A stretch of 64,000 nt of DNA, from contig JAUCGF010000075.1 in the NCBI GenBank assembly GCA_030378005.1, forward strand, positions 1-64,000, written 5' to 3'. Made by a program: the position numbers and the translations under genes. The notes beneath the pieces are model-generated. The model saw nothing but the letters and a program-made list of their open reading frames with translations, did no database searches and was not told where the DNA came from. This stretch comes from Desulfococcaceae bacterium HSG9. GTDB taxonomy: Bacteria; Desulfobacterota; Desulfobacteria; Desulfobacterales; JAUCGF01. Positions 53,522-61,476 of this stretch are shown here, piece after piece. Position 1 is the stretch's first letter; each line of letters begins with the position of its first letter.

Positions 53522-56515
53522 ATGAATTTCAAACAATTTTTAATTATTGTTTTTCTATCATCAGTTGGTGCAGTTTCAGCTTTGGCAGATCAGTCTCTGT
53601 CCATATCAGGAGGTGATTTTCATACCTTAGCCATTAAAACCGATTCTACTGTTTGGGCATGGGGCAGTAATAGTGATGGACAACTCGGAATTGGAGAAAC
53701 TCCTTCGGAAAAGACAACCCCTGTTCATGTCGCGACTGATGCTCTTGGACAGGATTTTAAATCAATAAAAGCCGTTGCCGCTGGGCGCTACCACTCGGTT
53801 GCGCTTAAAACGGATGGAACGGTATGGACTTGGGGATCAAATTCACATGGACAACTTGGCCATGGAACATCGGGCACTGATCAAAAAGAAACTAAACCGG
53901 GACAGGTATCCATTTCATATTTTGATCACATGGGTCAGGAAATCAGCACCGATGTTTTAAAAGATGTTGATGCCATCGCCGCGGGGAAATTCTACACCGT
54001 TGTTTTGAAAAATGATAAAACCGTTTGGGCATGGGGTTCTAATGCTTATGGACAGCTAGGCAATAACTCAGGTGAAAGTAGTATCACTCCGGTTCAAGTA
54101 GTCACCGATATTTACGGCACAAAACTTGAAAATATCAAAGCCATATCCGCAGGTTATGCGCACACGATTGCTTTGAAAGAAGATGGTACGGTATGGGCGT
54201 GGGGATATAATCAGTATGGACAAGTTGGAGATGGGTCAAGTTTACCCGCTACTTCACCCGTCGTGGTTGCGAAACAAGTGGGGTCGCTGTCGGGTGTTGT
54301 TCAGATAGCCACTGGCCAAAATCATTCACTCGCTTTAGAAGATAATGGTAATAGTACTACGGTTTGGGCATGGGGTTGGAACGAAAATGGGCAATTGGGC
54401 GACGGCTCAACAACAAATTATAGTACACCGAGGCAAGTGGATTTATCAAATATAATTGCTATTGCGGGGGGCGGTTATCATTCACTCGCTTTAGATAATA
54501 ATGGTATGGTTTGGGCATGGGGTAAAAATTCTTATGGACAACTCGGCACCGGGGACTTTACACAAAAAACGTCTCCCGTTACATCTGCTCTTACCACATT
54601 TGGAACATCTATTGCCGCCGGCGACGAACATTCTATAGTGCTAAGTGACAACGATTTATGGATTTGGGGTAGTGATGAATCAGGCCAACTTGGCGATGAT
54701 AATAACAAAGTTGATCAAAATCTTCCTGTTCAGATTGCAGGCGAATTTGGTGCCGTAACCGAACCGGCCCCGGAAATAAACTTAATACAGGGAGCGACAA
54801 TTATACCGGTTGGCAGCATCCACGATATCGGCAGCACTGACGAGGACACCGATTTAGATATTGTATTTACAATAGAAAATAAAGGTACTGCTGACTTGAC
54901 ACTGACAGGAAACAGCCCGATCACCTTTAGCGGTGCCAATGCCAGTGAATTCAGCCTTGCAACTTCGGCCGCTTCAACGGTTACTCCGGGAAATAACACT
55001 ACTTTTACAGTGCGTTTTACACCGACTTCGTTCGGCAGGAAATTCGCGACGATCAGCATTGCCAACAACGACAGCAATGAAAATCCCTACGATCTGGATA
55101 TCAGGGCTTTCGGCGGCAGTCCCGAAGCCTCCGTTATCACGAGTCCAACGCCATCTTCGAGGCTTGCTTCGACCACTGTAAGATTTATATGGAAGGATAC
55201 CGCGACTAAATACTTGCTGAGTGTCGGAACGTCATCCGGAGGCAACGAACTTTATTTCGGTGACCAGGATATCGGCACATCGGTCGATGTTTCCGGTCTG
55301 CCGTATAACGGAAGTACGGTGTATGTTCGTCTGTATTCCTTAGTGGATGGTGATTGGGTTTACAATGATTACACCTATACGGCCTATAACCCCGTCCTCA
55401 AAGGCGATATCAATGTTGACGGGGTTGTGAATTTAGCCGATGTCATCGCCGGTCTTCAAATCTGTGTCGGCATTAAACCTGTAACGTCGAATATAGTACT
55501 TGCGGTGGATTTCGGCGCATACGGGTTATACGGATACAACAACAACCAGACATGGAGAGGGTTGAGCGTCGAAGACCCTGTCGAAATGATAACATTGGAC
55601 ATTAACGGAGACGGTGTTGATGAACTGATCGCCAGTTTTACCGATTATGGGCTGTATTACTGGAACGGTCTGATGTGGATAGGTATAAACGCTAACGCGC
55701 CCGAAGCGATGATTGAGTGGGATAACAAACTGGTTGCAGATTTTGGGTCGCTGGGCCTCTGGACATATAATACGACCGACGTCTGGGTGAATCTGAAAGA
55801 TAATGACCCTGGTCTGATGTCTACAGCCAATGTGAACGGCACGGGGATTGATGAACTCGTTGTATATTTTGCTGATTTAGGCATTTACACTTGGGACGGC
55901 AGTGTCTGGACACAGATTAACGAGAATACTCCGGATGCTCTTGTCGGATGGAACAACAGACTGGTGGCAGATTTTGGCAATTCGGGAGTTCATACATATA
56001 CAACCGACGGATGGGTGTCAGTAAAGGAGGATGACCCCAGCATGATGGTTGCCGGTGTCGGCGGCATGGCGTTTTGGTATCCTAATTTATCAGGCCTTTA
56101 TAAATGGGATGGAACCGTATGGAGTTATATCAATCCGAGCCAGCCTGAAGCAATGGTGTGGCAGGGTTCAAAGCTTGTGGTTGATTTCGGAGCGAGCCTA
56201 GGAATCTGGTCTTATGATACTGAGTGGCTTCAGATGAATACCAACGATCCTGAAAATATGGCAGTCACGGATATCAATGGCGATTCTCAAGAAGAAGTGA
56301 CCGCAATCTTTTCAAATCCTGTAGGTATAAGGTACAATGTCAACGGAACGGAAAATTGGATCAATATTATTGAAAGTCCGGCTGAAAAATTGGTCGCAAT
56401 GAAATCAAGCAATGCAAATCAAAATAATTATAAATTAGCAGATGTTAATGGAGATGGAAGAATTGGGTTGGCAGATGTGATTTATGTTTTAGAAAAGGAA
56501 GCTGAGTTAAGATGA
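53522..56515 (+). CDS. Large secreted RCC1-repeat protein with ASH-like and dockerin-like parts
   Basis: 997 residues behind AGGAGGG. A signal peptide (MNFKQFLIIVFLSSVGAVSALA) is followed by about seven RCC1 repeats (each with VWAWGxNxxGQLG) up to residue 405, a predicted propeller. Then come an ASH/choice-of-anchor-like beta domain (about 425-550, with NNDSNENPYDLDI) and a fibronectin-like segment. A dockerin-like calcium loop (KGDINVDGVVNLADVI near 635) precedes repeats of about 50 residues with VADFGxxGLxTY...W and DINGDG/DVNGDG, and a second dockerin-like loop (ADVNGDGRIGLADVIYVL) ends the protein. Probably exported and surface- or matrix-bound; a partner of the PilY1-containing pilus is only inferred from position. 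Confidence 0.7.
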   Translation: MNFKQFLIIVFLSSVGAVSALADQSLSISGGDFHTLAIKTDSTVWAWGSNSDGQLGIGETPSEKTTPVHVATDALGQDFKSIKAVAAGRYHSVALKTDGTVWTWGSNSHGQLGHGTSGTDQKETKPGQVSISYFDHMGQEISTDVLKDVDAIAAGKFYTVVLKNDKTVWAWGSNAYGQLGNNSGESSITPVQVVTDIYGTKLENIKAISAGYAHTIALKEDGTVWAWGYNQYGQVGDGSSLPATSPVVVAKQVGSLSGVVQIATGQNHSLALEDNGNSTTVWAWGWNENGQLGDGSTTNYSTPRQVDLSNIIAIAGGGYHSLALDNNGMVWAWGKNSYGQLGTGDFTQKTSPVTSALTTFGTSIAAGDEHSIVLSDNDLWIWGSDESGQLGDDNNKVDQNLPVQIAGEFGAVTEPAPEINLIQGATIIPVGSIHDIGSTDEDTDLDIVFTIENKGTADLTLTGNSPITFSGANASEFSLATSAASTVTPGNNTTFTVRFTPTSFGRKFATISIANNDSNENPYDLDIRAFGGSPEASVITSPTPSSRLASTTVRFIWKDTATKYLLSVGTSSGGNELYFGDQDIGTSVDVSGLPYNGSTVYVRLYSLVDGDWVYNDYTYTAYNPVLKGDINVDGVVNLADVIAGLQICVGIKPVTSNIVLAVDFGAYGLYGYNNNQTWRGLSVEDPVEMITLDINGDGVDELIASFTDYGLYYWNGLMWIGINANAPEAMIEWDNKLVADFGSLGLWTYNTTDVWVNLKDNDPGLMSTANVNGTGIDELVVYFADLGIYTWDGSVWTQINENTPDALVGWNNRLVADFGNSGVHTYTTDGWVSVKEDDPSMMVAGVGGMAFWYPNLSGLYKWDGTVWSYINPSQPEAMVWQGSKLVVDFGASLGIWSYDTEWLQMNTNDPENMAVTDINGDSQEEVTAIFSNPVGIRYNVNGTENWINIIESPAEKLVAMKSSNANQNNYKLADVNGDGRIGLADVIYVLEKEAELR

Positions 56516-56531
56516 TGTTCGCTAACTATTC

Positions 56532-56585
56532 GTTCACGCCCCCTTACTCCAAAGTATGTATGGAAACGAGATTGGGGGTGTGAAC
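56532..56585 (+). terminator. Terminator-like inverted repeat after the RCC1 gene
   Basis: GTTCACGCCCCC (56532-56543) pairs with GGGGGTGTGAAC (56574-56585) with one G-T mismatch around a 30-base loop, just after the stop at 56515. Confidence 0.5.
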
Positions 56586-56870
56586 GGCTATCCTACCCAA
56601 AACTTATAACTGCACATTTGCTCAAATAATAATAACAACCGCCTTCCCCAAACATGATATTCCAGCCATTCCTTCGTAGAAGCGTTTAATTTTACTCCCC
56701 CAATCCATCCATTTTGATACACCCAGATCAATCCATCCGGATTTTATTCTGATCTTTAATCTGTAATTCATTTTTCTTACCTACACGCATAACGTGCAAT
56801 CCCAATGTTTTGTTACGCCTTTCCAATATCAAAATACCAATTTTTAAAATAGATCGTTAAAAAATATATC

Positions 56871-56887
56871 TTGGTATGATATTTGCA
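56871..56887 (+). promoter_or_regulatory. Sigma-54 (RpoN) promoter of the GspG-like pseudopilin
   Basis: TTGGTATGATATTTGCA fits TGGYRYRNNNNTTGCA with correct GG-GC spacing. It lies inside an in-frame extension of the pilin gene, which shows that the real translation start must be further downstream. Confidence 0.75.
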
Positions 56888-56992
56888 TATTACTTTAGTA
56901 TGAAATCCAATCTATACAATAAACTTTTTAACATCAACACCTACGCTGATTTTTCTTGCCTTTTTACCCAAAAAAATCTTATAATATGTGGC

Positions 56993-57463
56993 ATGGCTAT
57001 TGACAAACGAAGCTTTGAAAAAACCAAGGGCTTCACTTTAATTGAGCTGATGCTTGTGATTGCCATTATCGGTACGTTAGCGGCAATTGCGATGTTATCT
57101 TATAACGTTTATATTGATCAGGCTAAAATTACGCGGACGATTGTTGAAATTAAAAATATTGAAAATATGATTGCAGGATATGAGATTGACAATGGGAAAT
57201 TACCTGAATCTTTAACCGATCTGGGTATGGGCATTTTGATTGATCCTTGGAGTAATCCTTATGAATATTATGAGGTGAAAACCAAGAAAGGTAAGGGCAA
57301 GCAACGCAGAGATAAATCATGGAATCCTTTAAACGACGATTACGATCTTTATAGTTGCGGCCCGGATGGCAAAACCCAACAACAAGCCAATGCGAAGTAT
57401 GGCCGTGATGATATTATTCGGGCTGCCAACGGACAGCGCATCGCATTAGGGAAAAACTTATAA
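56993..57463 (+). CDS. GspG-like major pseudopilin / type IV pilin
   Basis: 156 residues from the ATG at 56993; earlier in-frame starts (56876, 56900) fall in or near the sigma-54 promoter. Leader MAIDKRSFEKTKG|FTLIELMLVIAIIGTLAAIAM with Glu +5. C-terminal part shows DPWSNPYEYYEV and DYDLYSCGPDGK, the GspG calcium and beta-sheet signatures. GspG polymerises into the pseudopilus of type II secretion; a type IV pilus role is equally possible given the neighbours. Under its own RpoN promoter. An additional KKGKGKQRRDK basic loop is present. Confidence 0.82.
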   Translation: MAIDKRSFEKTKGFTLIELMLVIAIIGTLAAIAMLSYNVYIDQAKITRTIVEIKNIENMIAGYEIDNGKLPESLTDLGMGILIDPWSNPYEYYEVKTKKGKGKQRRDKSWNPLNDDYDLYSCGPDGKTQQQANAKYGRDDIIRAANGQRIALGKNL

Positions 57464-57565
57464 TAATAAAGACGAGATAACTTCCTCCATTGCGGAATGC
57501 GAGCTTCAACTTGCACTCCTATTTTGAAGATTCCCAGTTGATTAGAATATCAAGAGGTTATTTAT

Positions 57566-59332
57566 TTGGGTTTACTCAAGAACAAACAAGCGTTTCTAAC
57601 AAGCAAGGTTGCGCGTCGGATATTTTCCCTCTTCCTCTTTTGCACTCTATTTCCTCTGCTAATCATTTCCGTAATTTCTTATATCTCTGTCAGCAAGCAA
57701 CTCAACGATCAGGCATATCAAATGCTTCTTCAATCTTGTAAGGCCGGAGGGCATGAAATTTATAACCATTTCTCAACGCTGCAAAGGGAATTGAAGCGTA
57801 TCATTATTTTATTTGATCTTAAATATCTTAAAGAAAAAGATTTTACTGACTTTCAACAGGAATATATCAATAAAGAATTAAGTCAATATTTTAAAAGTCT
57901 GATCATAATGAATGGTAATCAATATATTCCAATATTGGACGATATTGAAAATTTACCTGATTTTTCATCAATTGAAAGGAAACATATCAATAGCGGACAG
58001 ACGCTCCTTTTTAAACGACAAAGAAATGACATATCAGCTGACATTTTTCTGGCGCGGCTTTATGATCATCAAAAACCTGCCGAGGGTATCATCGTAGCTG
58101 AAGTCAATCCCGATTATTTTTGGAGTTTCATAAAAGACGACGCATTACCAGCAGATGTGGAAATAGTTGTGATTAATCAAAAGCAAGAGTGTCTTGTTTC
58201 ATCATCGCCCAATTTAAATTCGTACAAAACATATCTTAAAGCATTTCAACAAGCTTCGGCCACCGGAAATTTTCAAATCTCTTATCAAAAAGAAGAATAT
58301 ATCGCCAGCTACTGGTCTGTTTATATAGAACGCCGATTTCTAACGCCCAATTGGATTATCATATTTAGCAAATCGAAAACAGACGTCATGGCACCCGTCT
58401 CGCAATTTAAAATAATCTTTTTCCTGCTCCTGTTATTAACTTTCTGGATTGTCGCCTATTTAAGTATATCCCTTATTCGTAAAAGCCTGATTCCCATTGA
58501 AACATTGCGACAAGGCACCCAACGCATCGCAGAAGGCGATTTCGGATATACGCTGGAAATTGACAGCGATGACGAATTTGAAACGCTGGGGCACTCGTTC
58601 AATGAAATGAGTCTCAAGCTTAAAAAAAGTCAGGAGATGCTGGTTCAGTCCGCTAAAATGGGAACCTTTGGGCAAATGGCCGCCGGTATTGTACATGAAA
58701 TCGGACAGCCATTGAGTTCCATTATGGGATTTGCCGATATACTGTTAATGTCCAAGCCATCGGCCAAACAGAAAAAATATTTGGAAATCGTCCGTCGTGA
58801 ATTAAACCGCTTGGCTGCCATTGTTGCCCGGTTCAGGTCTTACTCACAGGCTTCGTCCGAAACAATGCAATCCCTTGCAATCAATCGCATTATTGATGAC
58901 ACCTACACGTTATTGGAGCATCAGGTGTGTAACAAAGGCATTGAATTCAACGTGGCCAAAGCCTCGGATATGCCGAACATCGCCGGTGATGAAGACAGCC
59001 TTAAACAAGTGATTCTTAATTTAGTCATCAATGCCCGCGATGCGCTGGAAGAAAGGCCGGATCACCGTCAGTTTATCAATATCAAAACCGAATCAGATGC
59101 AACCTGTGTCTATGTTAAAATTGAAGATAACGGATCGGGAATGTCACCGGAAATCCAACAGCAAATTTTCGATCCTTTTTTTACCACCAAGAGTAAAGAT
59201 AAAGGTACCGGCTTGGGGTTGGCCATTATCGATTCAATCCTGCACAAACATAAGGCGCAAATCCGTTTGGAAAGTAAAGAAGGCGTTGGAACGCGCTTTA
59301 CAATCTCTTTTCCGACGATAAAAGACGCCTGA
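57566..59332 (+). CDS. Membrane sensor histidine kinase with HAMP domain
   Basis: 588 residues from a TTG preceded by AGAGG. Two membrane helices (about 20-42 and 275-300) enclose a periplasmic sensor of about 230 residues. A HAMP linker, a dimerisation/phosphorylation domain with H-box IVHEIGQPLSSIMGFA (His 377) and an HATPase domain follow (N box QVILNLVINARDAL, G1 EDNGSGM, F box FDPFFTTK, G2 GTGLGLAI). The VHEIGQPL variant is common in deltaproteobacterial kinases. No receiver in the same protein; it may act on the hybrid at 61477 or another regulator. First of three signalling genes in a row. Confidence 0.88.
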   Translation: MGLLKNKQAFLTSKVARRIFSLFLFCTLFPLLIISVISYISVSKQLNDQAYQMLLQSCKAGGHEIYNHFSTLQRELKRIIILFDLKYLKEKDFTDFQQEYINKELSQYFKSLIIMNGNQYIPILDDIENLPDFSSIERKHINSGQTLLFKRQRNDISADIFLARLYDHQKPAEGIIVAEVNPDYFWSFIKDDALPADVEIVVINQKQECLVSSSPNLNSYKTYLKAFQQASATGNFQISYQKEEYIASYWSVYIERRFLTPNWIIIFSKSKTDVMAPVSQFKIIFFLLLLLTFWIVAYLSISLIRKSLIPIETLRQGTQRIAEGDFGYTLEIDSDDEFETLGHSFNEMSLKLKKSQEMLVQSAKMGTFGQMAAGIVHEIGQPLSSIMGFADILLMSKPSAKQKKYLEIVRRELNRLAAIVARFRSYSQASSETMQSLAINRIIDDTYTLLEHQVCNKGIEFNVAKASDMPNIAGDEDSLKQVILNLVINARDALEERPDHRQFINIKTESDATCVYVKIEDNGSGMSPEIQQQIFDPFFTTKSKDKGTGLGLAIIDSILHKHKAQIRLESKEGVGTRFTISFPTIKDA

Positions 59333-59347
59333 TTTTTAAAAGAGGGG

Positions 59348-59425
59348 GCTGGCTTCAGCTTGCGTGATAACCATCGCAAACTCAAGTCAGCGGGAAATTA
59401 TTTCGTCCTAATTCCTAACAGCTAA
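59348..59425. repeat. Diverged relative of the 17.7 kb hairpin and GACGAAATAA repeat
   Basis: GCTGGCTTCAGCTTGCG (59348-59364) faces CGCAAACTCAAGTCAGC (59375-59391), an imperfect hairpin like 17678-17739. The following bases to 59425 are the inverse of the GTTAGGAATGAGGACGAAAT motif at 17768-17790. Confidence 0.6.
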
Positions 59426-59444
59426 GAAATTTATGGAGTAACCC

Positions 59445-61343
59445 ATGTCTTTAAAAACCAAAGTGGCTTTAATTGTAACAGCCGTTTTTGTTTTGTATGC
59501 CTTAGCGGAATACGCTATCCAACATTTTATTATCTATCCTGAATTTGTCGCTTTGGAACACGATGAAGGCAAGAAAAATATGGACCGCGTCTTGCGGGCG
59601 ATCAAAAACGAGATGCATCACCTTGATAAACTTTGCCATGACTGGGCCGCATGGGATGATACTAACGCATTTGTAAATTCACCGACTGATGAATATATTG
59701 AGACCAATTTGCCTTTAAGCACTTTTGTCGATAGTAATATTCATTTTATCTGTTTTTTAGATGCAAATGGCAAACGTGTATGGAGTGAAGCCCATAATCT
59801 GGAAACCGGTGCGTTAATTCATCTGCCGTATTTTGAAAAAAAGCATTGTCAGTCATCAAAATCGCTGATATCTTTTCAAACTAAAAGGCAACCGCTTGTC
59901 AATGTAAAAGTTACCGGTGTTTTTAGGACTGCAAAGGGGCTGATGCTGGTCGCGTCCCGTCCGGTTCTTACCAGCAATAATGAAGGCCCGATCAGAGGTG
60001 CGGTCATCTTAGGACGTTTCCTCAATGACAAAATTGTCAAAAACCTGACAGAGCAGACCCTGATGCAATTCCGCCTGTTTCCATTATTTGATGAGCCCAA
60101 GCAACAGCACTTGCAAGCTATATCCAAACGCATCACTGACAAGAACCCCTATTTTATTGATGATAAAAGTGATTCCAGTCATCTGTATATTTATAGTCTT
60201 TTCAAAGACATTAAAGGAAATAACGCTTTTCTCGTTCGGGTTGAAATTGACCGCCGAATCACCGTCAGGGGTCTAAAAACCATGTACCAGGCCCTGCTGT
60301 CCAAAGCCATAGCCGGATTAGCGATGCTGATCATAATACTGTCGCTTTTACAGTACAGTACGCTGCAACCTCTGGATAAATTAAAAACCATCATTTTGAA
60401 TATCGGACAAACCGGCGAGCTTGCGATGCCTTTATCCAACTTTCACCGTGATGAAATTGGCACACTGGCAACCGAGTTTGATAAAATGTTACGACAATTG
60501 AAACTGGCCCGGAAAAAAATCGCGGAACAGTCGCACCGTTTCGGAATGGCGGAAATGGCATCTGAAATTTTGCACAATATTCGTAACACCTTAACTCCTC
60601 TTACCGGGCAAATTGAATTGTTGAATGATCGTATGCGCAAAGTGATGGCAAGAGAGATTTATAATGTTATCACTGAGCTTGAAGAAGATTCCATTTCAGA
60701 GCAACGTCGGTCAGAACTGGTGCGTTTCTCAATTCTTGCTAATAAAGACTTGATCAACGTGATCAAGCGCGCGACTCTTAAATTGGATAACATTAACAAT
60801 ATCACACAAAAAATTGAAAAGATGCTTGATGATTATCAATTTTTAGCATATAGTGAGCGTATCCTTGAATCAATTCGAATCAAAAACCTGATTTCGGATT
60901 CTCTTCAACAACTCCATAAGGATTTATTGAAAACAATTGTGGTTAACATTGATTTAAAAGATGCTAAGTGTGAATCACTCTATACTGATCGAATAGCCCT
61001 GTTAAAAGTATTTATCATTATTCTGACCAATGCGGCAGAGTCTGCTCAACGAAGAGGGCTTGGGCGAGGTGAAGTGCAAATTACAATTGAAGCGCAAACG
61101 CCGGAAGAACCCGGCAAAATGACATCCATCCAGATTTGTGATAACGGTGAAGGAATCAAATCAGTGCCACTGGAGCAAATTTTTCAGCGCAATTTTACAA
61201 CCAAAGCAAAAAGCTCATCTGTCTTCGGTTTGCACTGGTGTGCGAATACGATCACAGCGCTTGGCGGTCAAATATTTGCCACCAACCGAGAAGCAGACCA
61301 GGGGGCTTGTATTCAAATATTATTACCCCGTAACTCACCGTGA
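59445..61343 (+). CDS. CHASE4-domain histidine kinase with an unusual H-box
   Basis: 632 residues. An N-terminal helix precedes a CHASE4 sensor (LDKLCHDWAAWDDTNAFVNS near 60-75, FLDANGKRVW), then a second helix and a HAMP region. The phosphorylation helix reads EILHNIRNTLTPLTGQIELL (His 377), where the residue after His is Asn, as in the LHNxxN subgroup of kinases. The HATPase has ILTNAAESA, DNGEGI and a VFGLHWCAN lid. Enzymatic activity is likely but the family is atypical. It follows the previous kinase by 112 bp and precedes a hybrid kinase. Confidence 0.85.
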   Translation: MSLKTKVALIVTAVFVLYALAEYAIQHFIIYPEFVALEHDEGKKNMDRVLRAIKNEMHHLDKLCHDWAAWDDTNAFVNSPTDEYIETNLPLSTFVDSNIHFICFLDANGKRVWSEAHNLETGALIHLPYFEKKHCQSSKSLISFQTKRQPLVNVKVTGVFRTAKGLMLVASRPVLTSNNEGPIRGAVILGRFLNDKIVKNLTEQTLMQFRLFPLFDEPKQQHLQAISKRITDKNPYFIDDKSDSSHLYIYSLFKDIKGNNAFLVRVEIDRRITVRGLKTMYQALLSKAIAGLAMLIIILSLLQYSTLQPLDKLKTIILNIGQTGELAMPLSNFHRDEIGTLATEFDKMLRQLKLARKKIAEQSHRFGMAEMASEILHNIRNTLTPLTGQIELLNDRMRKVMAREIYNVITELEEDSISEQRRSELVRFSILANKDLINVIKRATLKLDNINNITQKIEKMLDDYQFLAYSERILESIRIKNLISDSLQQLHKDLLKTIVVNIDLKDAKCESLYTDRIALLKVFIIILTNAAESAQRRGLGRGEVQITIEAQTPEEPGKMTSIQICDNGEGIKSVPLEQIFQRNFTTKAKSSSVFGLHWCANTITALGGQIFATNREADQGACIQILLPRNSP

Positions 61344-61476
61344 AATTAGCCCGTAGGTTATAGTTTAAGTGTATTACCGAAAACCGAGAATTGAATACGG
61401 TTTAAATATTCAGGTTCCGCTCGTCTCACTCCTGGCCCCTTTCCAATTTCTGACAAAATATACATGAGGTTAAATA

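Larger units (their letters stand above)
56516..56992. other. Intergenic region with terminator and sigma-54 promoter
   Basis: This 477-bp spacer holds the inverted repeat at 56532-56585, no other gene, and the RpoN promoter at 56871-56887. The stretch between promoter and pilin start (about 105 bp) forms the leader. Confidence 0.6.

Noticed and set aside
56876-56992. Upstream start of the pseudopilin (195 residues)
   Set aside because: It would place the start inside the sigma-54 promoter and give an implausibly long leader; the ATG at 56993 gives a normal prepilin leader.
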